Source: Streptomyces sp. CB01580 | GTDB taxonomy: Bacteria > Actinomycetota > Actinomycetes > Streptomycetales > Streptomycetaceae | Reading direction: 5' to 3' | Assembly: GCF_001905795.1 (NCBI RefSeq) | Contig: NZ_LIXJ01000002.1 | Coordinates: forward strand, 143,814-207,813 | DNA: 64,000 nt | Shown: one piece after another, positions 9,844-20,532 of the stretch | How the letters are laid out: each line of letters starts with the position of its first letter | How positions within the stretch are numbered: the first letter of the stretch is position 1 | Translations under genes and position numbers: made by a program | The notes under the pieces: generated by a model | What the model saw: the letters and a program-made list of their open reading frames with translations, nothing else | The model's database searches: none | Told to the model about the DNA's origin: nothing

Positions 9844-10725
9844 TTGACTGAGCAGCTGCGTTTGATGGCCGTTCACGCCCACCCCGACGACGAATCGAGC
9901 AAGGGCGCGGCAACGATGGCCAAGTATGTGTCCGAGGGGGTGGACGTGCTGGTCGTGACCTGCACGGGAGGCGAGCGCGGCTCCATCCTCAACCCGAAGC
10001 TCCAGGGGGACGCGTACATCGAGGAGAACATCCACGAGGTGCGCAGAAAGGAAATGGACGAGGCCCGGGAGATCCTGGGCGTCACGCAGGAGTGGCTCGG
10101 CTTCGTCGACTCGGGGCTGCCCGAGGGCGACCCGCTGCCGCCGCTGCCCGAGGGCTGCTTCGCGCTGGAGGACGAGGAGAAGGCCGCAGGACGGCTCGTC
10201 CGCAGCATCCGCGCGTTCCGGCCGCAGGTCATCACGACGTACGACGAGAACGGCGGGTACCCGCACCCCGACCACATCATGACCCACAAGATCACGATGA
10301 TCGCGTTCGAGGGAGCGACGGACACCGAGACCTTCCCGGAGTCGGAGTTCGGGCCGGCCTGGCAGCCGCAGAAGCTCTACTACAACCAGGGCTTCAACCG
10401 GCCGCGCACGGTGGCGCTCCACGAGGCCCTGCTGGCCCGGGGGCTGGAGTCCCCGTACGGCGAGTGGCTCAAGCGCTGGAAGGAGTTCGGGCAGGAGGAG
10501 CGGACCCTCACCACGCACATCCCGTGCGCGGACTTCTTCGAGATCCGCGACAAGGCGCTGATCGCGCACGCGACGCAGATCGACCCCGACGGCGGCTGGT
10601 TCCGCGTCCCGATGGACATCCAGAAGGAGGTCTGGCCGACCGAGGAGTACGAGTTGGCGAGGTCTCTCGTCGATACCTCCCTCCCCGAGAGCGACCTCTT
10701 CGCGGGCATCCGCGACAATGCCTGA
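9844..10725 (+). CDS. mca: Mycothiol S-conjugate amidase Mca
   Basis: Zinc amidase that cleaves mycothiol conjugates during detoxification, releasing the mercapturic acid for export and the GlcN-Ins part for recycling. The 293 residues belong to the PIG-L/LmbE fold. The motif HAHPDDE (residues 11-17) gives metal ligands and the catalytic Asp, and HPDH ending at about residue 144 supplies a further metal His. The segment TGGERGSILNP is typical of Mca rather than MshB. The start is TTG with GAGGA about 8 bases upstream. The next small membrane gene overlaps its stop by 8 bases. Confidence 0.94.
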   Translation: MTEQLRLMAVHAHPDDESSKGAATMAKYVSEGVDVLVVTCTGGERGSILNPKLQGDAYIEENIHEVRRKEMDEAREILGVTQEWLGFVDSGLPEGDPLPPLPEGCFALEDEEKAAGRLVRSIRAFRPQVITTYDENGGYPHPDHIMTHKITMIAFEGATDTETFPESEFGPAWQPQKLYYNQGFNRPRTVALHEALLARGLESPYGEWLKRWKEFGQEERTLTTHIPCADFFEIRDKALIAHATQIDPDGGWFRVPMDIQKEVWPTEEYELARSLVDTSLPESDLFAGIRDNA

Positions 10726-10960
10726 TATGTACGCGACTCAGGCACTGACCGACCTCGTCACGCTTGCCGACTCGTTCGACAAGAACAAGGTGACCCCCGG
10801 CGTCCTCGGCTTCATCGTCTTCGCGATGCTCGCCGTCGGCGTGTGGATGCTGATGAAGTCCATGAACCGGCACATGGCCAGGGTCGACTTCGAGGAGGCC
10901 CCGGATCCCGCGGTGACGGCCGACGCCACCGCGGGGGCGGGCACCGCGAAGCGCAAGTAG
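10718..10960 (+). CDS. Small single-pass membrane protein, coupled to mca
   Basis: An 80-residue protein that starts inside the last codons of mca, so the two are probably co-translated. One clear helix (VTPGVLGFIVFAMLAVGVWMLM, about 25-46) is followed by a basic segment (KSMNRHMARVDFEE) and a disordered Ala/Thr/Asp tail ending in KRK. An alternative ATG 9 bases downstream (MYATQ) would avoid the overlap. No family is recognised; proteins like this often follow mca in Streptomyces as far as I recall. Confidence 0.75.
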   Translation: MPDMYATQALTDLVTLADSFDKNKVTPGVLGFIVFAMLAVGVWMLMKSMNRHMARVDFEEAPDPAVTADATAGAGTAKRK

Positions 10961-11471
10961 GGCCGACGCAAGCGCGGGCGCGGAGGCGGAAGCGGCGCAC
11001 GCGTCGAAGCGGGTGGAGCGGGCGCGGTGCGCCGCCCGCCGCGCCCTCGTCCCGCCGTGCTCGCCATGCCCATGACTTCCCGGGCGTGGCGGGCGCGGCC
11101 TCATGCCCGCGCGCCGCGCCCGGGCCCTCATGGCGCCGGGTGCCCTGCCCGTCGGCCGTGACCGGGTGTCATGCCCGTCGGCCGTACCCGGCGTCCGGCC
11201 GCCTCCCGCGATTTCGCGACGCTGCACGGCCGTGAACCACCGCGTGGTCCCGAGCACTCGCGTACGGCCGCGAACACCCTCCATGCGTTCTTCCGGTCCG
11301 CCGTCGCGGTGCCCTCGGCCTTCGTGTCTTCGTACCTTCACCCCCTTGGCGACCCCGGGCCGCACCGGTCGATGTGGCTACCGTCACACGAATTCTTCCG
11401 GGGTGATGTCGTCCGGACACGGGGTGCCGGGCGTATGCCTGGTGAGACCGAGGAGATCCAGGAGCTGTTTG
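10961..11471. other. 511-bp gene-free gap
   Basis: I see no credible gene here. The open frames crossing the gap have Arg/Pro-rich shadow composition. A 7-bp GC hairpin (GCGGGCG...CGCCCGC) near 11018-11039 may end the mca transcript. The last 100 bases become less GC-rich and hold the presumed promoter of the sigma gene, including GGCTACCGT at about 11380, but no convincing -35 and -10 pair was found. Confidence 0.5.
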
Positions 11472-11969
11472 TTGACCGTCGAGGAGTTCGAAGAGTTCTA
11501 CGCGCGGACGGTCGCCCGGCTGACGGGACAGCTGTTCGTGATGCTCGGCGATCTGCACGAGGCGCAGGACGTGGTGCAGGAAGCTTTCGTCAGAGCGTGG
11601 AGCCGACGGCGTCAGCTCGACCGGGAGGGGCGGCCCGAGGCATGGATCCGTACGGTCGCCTGGCGTCTGGCGGTGAGCCGGTGGCGGGGCGTCCGCCGCA
11701 CGGCGGACGCGTGGCGGCGCAGCGGTGTCCCGCCCCATGCGGAGGCGCCGGGGCCGGAGTCGGTGGCCCTGGTGGAGATGCTGCGGGCCCTGCCGCTCAA
11801 GCAGCGCCGCACGCTGGCCCTGTACTACGTGTGCGACCTGACCGTCGAGCAGATCGCGGCGGAGACCGGCCTGGCGCCCACCACCGTCAAGACGCACCTG
11901 GTCCGGGGCCGGGCCACGCTCTCGCACCGCCTGCAGGATCCGCGCACCGAGGAGGGGCCCCGTGCCTGA
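11472..11969 (+). CDS. ECF-type RNA polymerase sigma factor (SigE-family-like)
   Basis: The 165 residues show region 2 (EEFYARTVARLTGQLFVMLGDLHEAQDVVQEAFVRAWSRRRQLDREGRPEAWIRTVAWRLAVSRWR) and region 4 (LPLKQRRTLALYYVCDLTVEQIAAETGLAPTTVKTHLVRGRATL) with a classic helix-turn-helix. The start is TTG at 11472, with GGAG 7 bases upstream; the adjacent TTG at 11469 is too close. The next gene overlaps its stop by 8 bases and has GGAGG inside this coding end. It is the second coupled sigma and small-membrane-protein pair in the window. What it controls cannot be seen. Confidence 0.88.
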   Translation: MTVEEFEEFYARTVARLTGQLFVMLGDLHEAQDVVQEAFVRAWSRRRQLDREGRPEAWIRTVAWRLAVSRWRGVRRTADAWRRSGVPPHAEAPGPESVALVEMLRALPLKQRRTLALYYVCDLTVEQIAAETGLAPTTVKTHLVRGRATLSHRLQDPRTEEGPRA

Positions 11970-12420
11970 AGCCCACGACCCGCTGCGGTCGCTGTTCCGG
12001 GAGGCCGCCGACATCGGCCGCTCCCGGGCCCGTTCCGCCCCGCCGTCGTTCATCACCGAACGGGGGAGACGGGCGTACCGGCGCCGGCTCCTGACCCTCG
12101 CCGTCGGCGCCTGCCTGGCCGTCTCCGGCGCGGGCGCCGCTGCCGCCGCGCTCCTGCCCGGGGGCACGCGCACCGCCGTCCCCGCCACCACGCCCCCCGC
12201 ATCCGGCCGCTCGACGTCGTCCTCCTCCGCGCCCTCCCTGTCCGGGAGCAGCCTGCCGCCCGGGCCCCCGGTCACCGGATCCTCGACGTCCGGATCCCCC
12301 GCGACCGGTCGCGGCGTCCTTTCCGACGAACCGGTCGCGCCGAGCCGGAGCACCAGCCCGCCACCGTCCTCCCTGTCGACCCCGTCACATCCGCCGTTCC
12401 CGTCGTCCTCCGGCCCCTGA
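11962..12420 (+). CDS. Membrane protein with Pro/Ser-rich outer tail, coupled to the sigma gene
   Basis: A 152-residue product from a GTG that overlaps the sigma stop. A soluble N-terminus (HDPLRSLFREAADIGRSRARSAPPSFITERGRRAYRRR, up to about 41) precedes one helix (LLTLAVGACLAVSGAGAAAAALL, about 42-64). An 88-residue low-complexity Thr/Ser/Pro region follows, of the type often glycosylated or crossing the wall. The topology suits a membrane regulator of the partner sigma factor. There is no recognised zinc anti-sigma signature, so an anti-sigma role is inference. Confidence 0.7.
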   Translation: MPEAHDPLRSLFREAADIGRSRARSAPPSFITERGRRAYRRRLLTLAVGACLAVSGAGAAAAALLPGGTRTAVPATTPPASGRSTSSSSAPSLSGSSLPPGPPVTGSSTSGSPATGRGVLSDEPVAPSRSTSPPPSSLSTPSHPPFPSSSGP

Positions 12421-12613
12421 CCGCGTCGGCCGCGCGCACCCCGCGTCCGCCGTTCCCGTCCGCCTGCCCGCTTCCTTCCGCTGTTCGCCTCCTGTTCCCG
12501 TCCGCCTCCGGTCCGTCCGCGGGCGGCGCCCGTCCGGCCCGCCCGGCCCGTCCGAAGCACCCGAACCGTCCGGCCCGTCCGGCTCGCCCCACCCCGACCC
12601 CGGAGAACCCGAA

Positions 12614-13870
12614 GTGACCCTCCCTCCCCCCAGCAGGCAGCACGAGCACCGGCCGGCCCGGACCGGGACCGTCCCGAACCCGTCCGTCACCGCCCCGGCA
12701 CCGGACAAGGGCGACCTCGGCCGGTCGCCGCGCCCGCTGCGGTGGCTCGCGCCCGCCGACCGCGAGGTGCTGTGGCTGTACCTGCTGACCCGGGTGGGCA
12801 TCTGGACCGTCGCGTACTGCACCCGCTGGCTGTTCGCCGACGACGGCCGGAGCCGGCACGCCGGTGAGTTCTTCTCGTCGTGGCAGCGGTGGGACTGGTG
12901 GCACTACCTGCACATAGCCCAGGAGGGCTACTTCCCGGACGGGCAGGGGCCCTGGATGTCCGAGTGGGACAACAGGGAGGCCTTCTTCCCCGGCTTCCCC
13001 TTCCTGCTGCGGGCCGTCCACGTGGTCGTCCCGAGCTGGCCCGCGGCCGGTGCCCTGATCTCCTTCGTCGCCGGGGGCGTCGCCGTGGTGGCCCTCGCCC
13101 GGATCGCCCGGCTGTACCTGCCGCAGGACGAGGTCGGGCCCCGGGCGGCCCTGTTCTTCCTGCTCTCCCCGTGCGCGGTCTTCCTGGCCGCCGGTTACAC
13201 CGAGGCGCTCTTCCTCGCCCTGGCCCTGCCCGCCTGGCTGGCCGCCCAGCGCCTCAACTGGCCGCTCGCGGCCGTGCTGACGGCCCTGGCCACCACCGTC
13301 CGGGTCAGCGGCCTCTTCCTCGCCGCGGCCCTCGCCGTCCACTTCCTGGTCACCGCCCGCACCGCCGCCCACTGGCGCCGCCTCCCCTGGCTGTTCCTGC
13401 CCGCCCTCGCCCCGCTCCTGTACAGCTGGTACCTGCACGCGCACACCGGCGACTGGATGGCCTGGAAGCACGCCGAGGAGCGCGGCTGGTACCGCGACTT
13501 CCACGCGCCCTGGGAAGCGTGGGCGAACACCTGGCACGCCGCCTTCGGCCACTCCCAGGCCACCGGGTACGCCCTGATGAGCCAGGCCGAGCTGCTCACC
13601 ATGCTGGTCGGCGTCGCCCTGTGCGGCCTGCTGCTGTGGCGCAGGCGCTGGCCGGAGGCCGCGTACATCGGGCTGAGCCTGTGGGCCCTGGGCACCTCCT
13701 ACTGGTACACGTCCATCCCCCGGGCGACCCTCCTGTGGTGGCCCCTGTGGGTCGGGCTCGCCGTGTGGAGCCTGCGCAGGCCCCTCGTCAAGACCGCCTA
13801 TCTCGCCGTCGCCGCCCCCCTGATGACCGTCGTCGCCGTCACCTTCCTTTCCGGGCGCTGGGCCGGCTGA
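12614..13870 (+). CDS. PIG-V-like mannosyltransferase family membrane protein
   Basis: The 418-residue polytopic protein has about 8-10 hydrophobic helices. Features of the GT-C/PIG-V-like group are visible: a first helix followed by a loop with [19 protein letters not shown] (about residues 87-105) and [15 protein letters not shown], where the acidic Asp-Trp and the FPGFP words are usual. It would transfer a sugar from a polyprenyl donor on the outer face. Donor and acceptor are not known. The GTG at 12614 has GGAGAA about 7 bases upstream. It stands alone in a GC-rich gap after the sigma pair. Confidence 0.75.
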   Translation: MTLPPPSRQHEHRPARTGTVPNPSVTAPAPDKGDLGRSPRPLRWLAPADREVLWLYLLTRVGIWTVAYCTRWLFADDGRSRHAGEFFSSWQRWDWWHYLHIAQEGYFPDGQGPWMSEWDNREAFFPGFPFLLRAVHVVVPSWPAAGALISFVAGGVAVVALARIARLYLPQDEVGPRAALFFLLSPCAVFLAAGYTEALFLALALPAWLAAQRLNWPLAAVLTALATTVRVSGLFLAAALAVHFLVTARTAAHWRRLPWLFLPALAPLLYSWYLHAHTGDWMAWKHAEERGWYRDFHAPWEAWANTWHAAFGHSQATGYALMSQAELLTMLVGVALCGLLLWRRRWPEAAYIGLSLWALGTSYWYTSIPRATLLWWPLWVGLAVWSLRRPLVKTAYLAVAAPLMTVVAVTFLSGRWAG

Positions 13871-14016
13871 GCCGGGGCGGCCGGGACGGAGCGTGGTGGG
13901 CCGGCCGGGAGGGGGCACGGTGGAGGGCGGGCCCGTCCGGGCCGTGGGGGCCCGAGACGTGCGCCGCGTCCCATGGCGCGGGCGCGTCGTTCCCCCGGGT
14001 GCGACAGGATGGGGCC

Positions 14017-16116
<2,100 letters not shown>

Positions 16117-16170
16117 GAGGCGGGCGAAGGCACGCCACCGGCCGGACACCGGCCCGGAGCCCCGGACGCG

Positions 16171-16190
16171 CTCCCGGCCGGGGCCGGGAG
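16171..16190. terminator. 9-bp stem hairpin between convergent genes
   Basis: CTCCCGGCC at 16171-16179 and GGCCGGGAG at 16182-16190 pair perfectly across a minimal loop. It sits in the 112-base gap between the thioredoxin-domain gene and the opposing TetR gene. Confidence 0.5.
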
Positions 16191-16228
16191 GAGCACCACG
16201 GCGTCGGGACGCGGCATCGGGGGACCGA

Positions 16229-16885
16229 TTACAGCGTCAGGCCGTCTTCGAGCGCGTCCAGCGCCTGCCGGACGAGGGCCGGCAGATCGTCCTTCTGGCC
16301 GTGCTCGCCCCAGTACAGGGTCACCTCGCGCAGCACGCCCAGCGCCGCCGCGACGAACACCCGGACCACCAGGTCGTCGGCGCCGCGCCCGCTGCGCTCG
16401 GCCAGCACCCGGGCCAGCATCCTCGCCGTGTCCGACATGGTCTCCGTCATCCGTGCCCGGACGGCGGGGACCTCCACCACCAGTCGGGTGCGCCGGCGCA
16501 CCTCCTCCTCGTCGCTCACGAGGAACGCCGGCAGCATCTCGCTCATGACGATCCGCAGCGACTCCAGCGGCGGTTCACCGGCCGGTCGGTCGCGCAGCGC
16601 GGCCTCCAGGACCGGGTCGTAGGCGTCGGTGAGGACGATGTCCTCCTTGGTCGCGAAGTAGCGGCACACCGTGCTCGGCGACACCTCGGCCGCCTCCGCG
16701 ATCTGCTCGATCGTCGTCGTCTCGTACCCCTGCTCGGCGATCAGCCGGTACGCCGCCCGGCGGATCGCCGTCCGGGTCTTGAGCTTCTTCCGCTCGCGCA
16801 GCCCCGGCTGCGACGGAATCCCGGGCACGGCGGACGGCGCCCCGGAAACGGAAGGGGTACGGGAGGTGACGGTCATGGTCGTCAT
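16229..16885 (-). CDS. TetR-family transcriptional regulator
   Basis: A 218-residue one-component repressor. The TetR_N helix-turn-helix spans about residues 28-75 (KLKTRTAIRRAAYRLIAEQGYETTTIEQIAEAAEVSPSTVCRYFATKEDIVL). The C-terminal all-helical part is the ligand and dimer domain. I use the ATG at 16885 (MTTMTV), with GGATGG about 7 bases upstream. The ATG 9 bases further in is also possible. A dyad of TCCATGG and CCATGGA lies 10 bases upstream of the start and could be its own operator. No divergent target gene is adjacent. Confidence 0.88.
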   Translation of the reverse strand: MTTMTVTSRTPSVSGAPSAVPGIPSQPGLRERKKLKTRTAIRRAAYRLIAEQGYETTTIEQIAEAAEVSPSTVCRYFATKEDIVLTDAYDPVLEAALRDRPAGEPPLESLRIVMSEMLPAFLVSDEEEVRRRTRLVVEVPAVRARMTETMSDTARMLARVLAERSGRGADDLVVRVFVAAALGVLREVTLYWGEHGQKDDLPALVRQALDALEDGLTL

Positions 16886-16894
16886 TGTCGGCCA

Positions 16895-16916
16895 TCCATG
16901 GGTCCGGGGCCATGGA
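16895..16916. promoter_or_regulatory. Candidate autoregulatory operator of the TetR gene
   Basis: TCCATGG (16895-16901), 8 spacer bases, then CCATGGA (16910-16916) form a perfect 7-bp dyad of 22 bp total, a normal size for a TetR operator. It lies just upstream of the regulator start. Confidence 0.4.
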
Positions 16917-16946
16917 CAGCCATGAACACGGCCCCGAACGAGGCGC

Positions 16947-16970
16947 GGCCGTGGCTCGGGAGCCACGGCC
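16947..16970 (-). terminator. 10-bp stem, tetraloop hairpin after trhA
   Basis: GGCCGTGGCT at 16947-16956 and AGCCACGGCC at 16961-16970 pair perfectly around CGGG. The position between the trhA stop (17124) and the TetR start, both on the minus strand, suggests a terminator for trhA. Confidence 0.6.
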
Positions 16971-17123
16971 ACTGGGCGAGGACGGCGGGTGACGGCGGGA
17001 AACGGAAGGCCGGGGAGCGGGCCGGACGGGCCGGCGGGGCCACAAGGGGCGGGAAGCGGGGGAGCGGGCCGACGTGGGCGGCGCGGGCAGGTGTGCGTGC
17101 GCAGCGGGGTGAGGCAGGGCGGC

Positions 17124-17849
17124 TCAGGAGTGGTTGTAGGCCACCAGCGAGATGCCGACGTAGTGCACGATGAACGCCGCCAGCGTCAGCGAGTGGAACA
17201 CCTCGTGGAAGCCGAACCAGCGCGGTGACGGGTTCGGCCGTTTGATGCCGTAGATGACGCCGCCGGCGCTGTAGAGCAGCCCGCCGACGACGACCAGCAC
17301 CAGCACCGCGATGCCCCCGGTGCGCAGGAAGTCCGGCAGGAAGAACACCGCGGCCCAGCCCATGGCTATGTAGCAGGGCGTGTAGAGCCAGCGCGGGGCG
17401 CCCACCCAGAACACCCGGAAGGCGATGCCCGCGGCCGCCGCCACCCACACCGCCCACAGCAGCGGCCGTCCGGTCGACTCGGGCAGCAGGAGCAGGGTCA
17501 GGGGGGTGTAGGTGCCGGCGATGATCAGGAAGATGTTGGCGTGGTCGAGGCGGCGCAGCACCGCCTCGCCGCGCGGGCCCCAGGTGCCGCGGTGGTAGAG
17601 CGCGCTCACCCCGAACAGCAGGCACGCGGTCAGGGTGTACACGGCACAGGCGATGCGGCCCCGGGCGCTGTCGGTCAGCGCGATCAGCGCGATCCCCGCG
17701 ACGATCACGGCGGGGAACATCCCGGCGTGCAGCCAGCCACGCAGCCGTGGCTTCAGCGGGACGGTCGGTGCGGTCGGGACAGTCGAAACGGCGTCGGGTG
17801 CGGCTGTGTCCGGTCCGGCCGGCTCGGGCGCGGCTGTGGCGGCAGTCAT
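17124..17849 (-). CDS. trhA: Hemolysin III (TrhA/PAQR-like) membrane protein
   Basis: A 241-residue seven-helix membrane protein of the PAQR superfamily. The characteristic pieces are GVSALYHRGTW, LRRLDHANIFLIIAGTYTPLTLL, YIAMGWAAV and FHEVFHSLTLAAFIVHYVGI, whose conserved Ser/His/Asp/His set is thought to bind zinc. TrhA members are linked to membrane energetics and lipid homeostasis; haemolysis is a historical label. The start at 17849 is the first Met before the Ala/Pro-rich leader. A 20-bp near-perfect palindrome lies 10 bases upstream and probably controls it. Confidence 0.9.
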   Translation of the reverse strand: MTAATAAPEPAGPDTAAPDAVSTVPTAPTVPLKPRLRGWLHAGMFPAVIVAGIALIALTDSARGRIACAVYTLTACLLFGVSALYHRGTWGPRGEAVLRRLDHANIFLIIAGTYTPLTLLLLPESTGRPLLWAVWVAAAAGIAFRVFWVGAPRWLYTPCYIAMGWAAVFFLPDFLRTGGIAVLVLVVVGGLLYSAGGVIYGIKRPNPSPRWFGFHEVFHSLTLAAFIVHYVGISLVAYNHS

Positions 17850-17859
17850 CCCCGCATCG

Positions 17860-17879
17860 TACCTACGGGACCGTAGGTA
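17860..17879. promoter_or_regulatory. 20-bp palindromic operator candidate upstream of trhA
   Basis: TACCTACGGGACCGTAGGTA is a 9+2+9 perfect dyad immediately upstream of the trhA start, in the divergent region with pckG. The size and symmetry are those of a TetR- or MarR-type operator. The cognate regulator is unknown; the TetR gene next to trhA is one possibility, though its own upstream dyad is different. Confidence 0.5.
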
Positions 17880-18057
17880 ACGGACGGAAGTGGCCATGCT
17901 CACGTGTGCGGCCCTCTGGACATATGGGCGCAAGGGTCGGATGATCAAATGAGTGCGGTCGGCACCGGATGAGCGCCAACGAATTCGAAGGGGACGAAGC
18001 GTCCGGGTCGCAGCCCCCACGGGGCCGAACAGCAAATACCCTCGACAAGGAGCGATC

Positions 18058-19884
18058 GTGGCGCGCGACATCGCGGCTCCCCTCACTGCCCCCACCAACC
18101 ATCAGGCCCTCGTCTCCTGGGTGAACGAGATCGCTGCCCTCACCGAGCCGGACCGGGTGGTCTGGTGCGACGGTTCCGAGGCCGAGTACGAGCGCCTGTG
18201 CGGGGAGCTCGTGGCCAAGGGGACGTTCAAGAAACTGGACGAGACCAAGCGTCCGAACTCGTACTACGCAGCCTCCGACCCCAGCGACGTCGCCCGAGTC
18301 GAGGACCGTACGTTCATCTGCTCCGAGAAGGAGGAGGACGCCGGTCCGACGAACCACTGGAAGGACCCCGCCGAGATGCGGGCCGTCTTCACCGGTGAGA
18401 AGGGGATCTTCCACGGCTCCATGCGCGGGCGCACGATGTACGTCGTGCCCTTCTGCATGGGCCCCGTCGGGTCACCGCTCTCCGCGATCGGTGTCGAGAT
18501 CACCGACTCCGCGTACGTCGCCGTCTCCATGCGCACCATGACGCGCATGGGCCAGGCCGTCCTCGACGAGCTGGGCACCGACGGCTTCTTCGTCAAGGCC
18601 GTCCACAGCGTGGGCGCGCCCCTGGAGGAGGGCCAGGAGGACGTCCCCTGGCCGTGCAGCACCACCAAGTACATCTCGCACTTCCCCGAGGACCGCGAGA
18701 TCTGGTCGTACGGCTCCGGCTACGGCGGCAACGCCCTGCTCGGCAAGAAGTGCTACGCGCTGCGCATCGCCTCGGTCATGGCGCGTGACGAGGGCTGGCT
18801 CGCCGAGCACATGCTGATCCTCAAGCTCACCCCGCCGCAGGGCGAGGCGAAGTACATCGCCGCGGCGTTCCCGTCCGCCTGCGGCAAGACCAACCTCGCC
18901 ATGCTGGAGCCGACCGTCCCCGGCTGGACCGTCGAGACCATCGGCGACGACATCGCCTGGATGCGCTTCGGCGAGGACGGCCGCCTCTACGCCATCAACC
19001 CCGAGGCCGGCTTCTTCGGCGTCGCGCCCGGCACCGGCGAGCACACCAACGCCAACGCCATGAAGACCATGTGGGGCAACTCCGTCTTCACCAACGTCGC
19101 GCTCACCGACGACGGCGACGTCTGGTGGGAGGGCATGACGGAGACCGCTCCGGCCCACCTCACCGACTGGCGTGGCAACGACTGGACGCCCGCGTCCGAC
19201 ACCCCGGCCGCCCACCCCAACGCCCGCTTCACCGTCCCGGCCGGTCAGTGCCCGATCATCGCGCCCGAGTGGGAGGACCCCAAGGGCGTGCCGATCTCCG
19301 CGATCCTCTTCGGCGGCCGCCGCGCCTCGGCCGTCCCGCTGGTCACCGAGTCCTTCACCTGGCAGCACGGCGTCTTCCTCGGCGCCAACGTGGCCTCCGA
19401 GAAGACCGCCGCCGCCGAGGGCAAGGTCGGCGAGCTGCGCCGCGACCCGTTCGCCATGCTGCCGTTCTGCGGCTACAACATGGGCGACTACATGGCCCAC
19501 TGGCTGAAGGTCGGCGCGGACAAGCCGGACCAGTCGAAGCTCCCGAGGATCTACTACGTGAACTGGTTCCGCAAGAACGACGCGGGCAAGTTCGTGTGGC
19601 CCGGCTTCGGCGAGAACAGCCGCGTCCTGAAGTGGATCGTCGAGCGCCTGGAGGGCAAGGCCGAGGGCGTCGAGACGCCGATCGGCATCCTGCCCACCAA
19701 GGGCGCCCTGGACACCGAGGGCCTGGACCTCTCCGACGCCGACCTGGACTTCCTGCTCACGGTCGACAAGGACGTCTGGCGCGAGGAGGCGGGCCTGGTC
19801 CCCGAGCACCTCAACACCTTCGGCGACCACGCTCCCAAGGAGCTGTGGGACGAGTACCGCGCCCTGGTCCAGCGCCTGGGCTGA
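18058..19884 (+). CDS. pckG: Phosphoenolpyruvate carboxykinase (GTP)
   Basis: Converts oxaloacetate and GTP to phosphoenolpyruvate, GDP and CO2, the first step of gluconeogenesis. The 608-residue length is typical of the GTP-dependent class. The P-loop-like kinase-1a motif with the reactive cysteine is FPSACGKT at residues 271-278 (Cys275). Other family words are [44 protein letters not shown] and [17 protein letters not shown]. The GTG at 18058 has AAGGAG 7 bases upstream; the longer frame upstream is non-coding in character. Two strong hairpins follow the stop. Confidence 0.97.
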   Translation: MARDIAAPLTAPTNHQALVSWVNEIAALTEPDRVVWCDGSEAEYERLCGELVAKGTFKKLDETKRPNSYYAASDPSDVARVEDRTFICSEKEEDAGPTNHWKDPAEMRAVFTGEKGIFHGSMRGRTMYVVPFCMGPVGSPLSAIGVEITDSAYVAVSMRTMTRMGQAVLDELGTDGFFVKAVHSVGAPLEEGQEDVPWPCSTTKYISHFPEDREIWSYGSGYGGNALLGKKCYALRIASVMARDEGWLAEHMLILKLTPPQGEAKYIAAAFPSACGKTNLAMLEPTVPGWTVETIGDDIAWMRFGEDGRLYAINPEAGFFGVAPGTGEHTNANAMKTMWGNSVFTNVALTDDGDVWWEGMTETAPAHLTDWRGNDWTPASDTPAAHPNARFTVPAGQCPIIAPEWEDPKGVPISAILFGGRRASAVPLVTESFTWQHGVFLGANVASEKTAAAEGKVGELRRDPFAMLPFCGYNMGDYMAHWLKVGADKPDQSKLPRIYYVNWFRKNDAGKFVWPGFGENSRVLKWIVERLEGKAEGVETPIGILPTKGALDTEGLDLSDADLDFLLTVDKDVWREEAGLVPEHLNTFGDHAPKELWDEYRALVQRLG

Positions 19885-19887
19885 CCC

Positions 19888-19905
19888 CACGGGGCGCGCC
19901 CCGTG
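19888..19905 (+). terminator. Perfect 18-bp palindrome after pckG
   Basis: CACGGGGCG at 19888-19896 is followed directly by CGCCCCGTG. A third arm (CGCCCCGTGG ending near 19932) allows an alternative larger hairpin. It begins 4 bases after the pckG stop. Confidence 0.65.
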
Positions 19906-19986
19906 CGCGGGCGCGCCCCCGCACGCCCCGTGGCCGGGCCATTGGACATCCGCCCTGACCTGTGGGGTCGACGGCCCGCCGCGGTC

Positions 19987-20021
19987 CGGCCCCCGGAACC
20001 CCCTCACGGTTCCGGGGGCCG
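19987..20021 (+). terminator. 14-bp stem hairpin after pckG
   Basis: CGGCCCCCGGAACC at 19987-20000 pairs exactly with GGTTCCGGGGGCCG at 20008-20021 around a 7-base loop. Together with the palindrome at 19888 it forms a tandem terminator for pckG. Confidence 0.7.
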
Positions 20022-20192
20022 CCCCGAGGCCCGCCCGTCACCCTCGTACAACGGCGTACGGGGGTGACGGGTGTACGGTCCCGAGCCCAGGGCGGAGCAG
20101 TGCGGGTGGCGCGCGTACGCAGGTGTGCGGTCCGGGCTTCGGGCGCCCTTTTTCGCGCAGAACGTCCGGGCAGCGCCGCATGCTTGCTCCCC

Positions 20193-20380
20193 ACCGGTGT
20201 CGCCGTCACCGTCCAGCGCACCGACAAGAAGGGCGCCGGCAGGCTCACGTCCGCCCCCGTCGCGCCCGACGCCTCGAGGTCGACGACCTGCCCCGGGCCG
20301 CCGGGCAGGTGACGTACGAGATCGGCTACGTGGGTGACGACCTGCACACCGCCTCGACGGCTTCGGTGACGGTGCGGGTG
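20193..20380 (+). pseudogene. Frameshifted remnant of an Ig-like repeat protein
   Basis: The first frame reads TGVAVTVQRTDKKGAGRL then TSAPVAPDAS up to about 20274. The next frame continues with LEVDDLPRAAGQVTYEIG then YVGDDLHTASTASVTVRV to 20380. Joined, they look like one bacterial Ig-like repeat of the kind found in Streptomyces beta-propeller or YncE-like surface proteins. No start codon, no second repeat and no upstream domain remain. The split falls around 20270-20276. It is probably a decayed fragment of a larger gene; the family assignment is from sequence flavour. Confidence 0.45.
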
Positions 20381-20440
20381 TGCAACTGGCCCTGGTGGCA
20401 GTGGAGTTGGGGTCGGGCAGTGATTCGCCCATGGCCCGGC

Positions 20441-20488
20441 CGGGTCCGCCGTGCACCGGGTCCGCCGTGCACAGGGTCCGCTGTGATC
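20441..20488. repeat. 16-bp tandem repeat, three copies
   Basis: CGGGTCCGCCGTGCAC occurs at 20441-20456 and 20457-20472 without change, followed by a diverged third copy at 20473-20488. It lies in the gene-free stretch downstream of the glycosyltransferase gene; otherwise 20381-20532 shows nothing recognisable. Confidence 0.75.
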
Positions 20489-20532
20489 GGGTGCCGTGCG
20501 CGGGAGGCGGAGGGACGTGGCCCGCACACGGA

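Noticed and set aside
12272..13918. 548-codon minus-strand frame opposite the mannosyltransferase
   Set aside because: Gly/Gln/Arg-rich shadow sequence with no start signal; the plus-strand frame has clear membrane helices and family words.
12880..14016. N-terminal extension of the thioredoxin-domain protein into the mannosyltransferase region (1078-codon frame)
   Set aside because: The first 379 codons are out of frame with the real mannosyltransferase; family similarity starts exactly at the ATG at 14017.
16895..16916. Treating the CCATGG dyad as a second start region for the TetR gene
   Set aside because: The ATGs within it are in other frames or give no ribosome binding site; the dyad reading as an operator is simpler.
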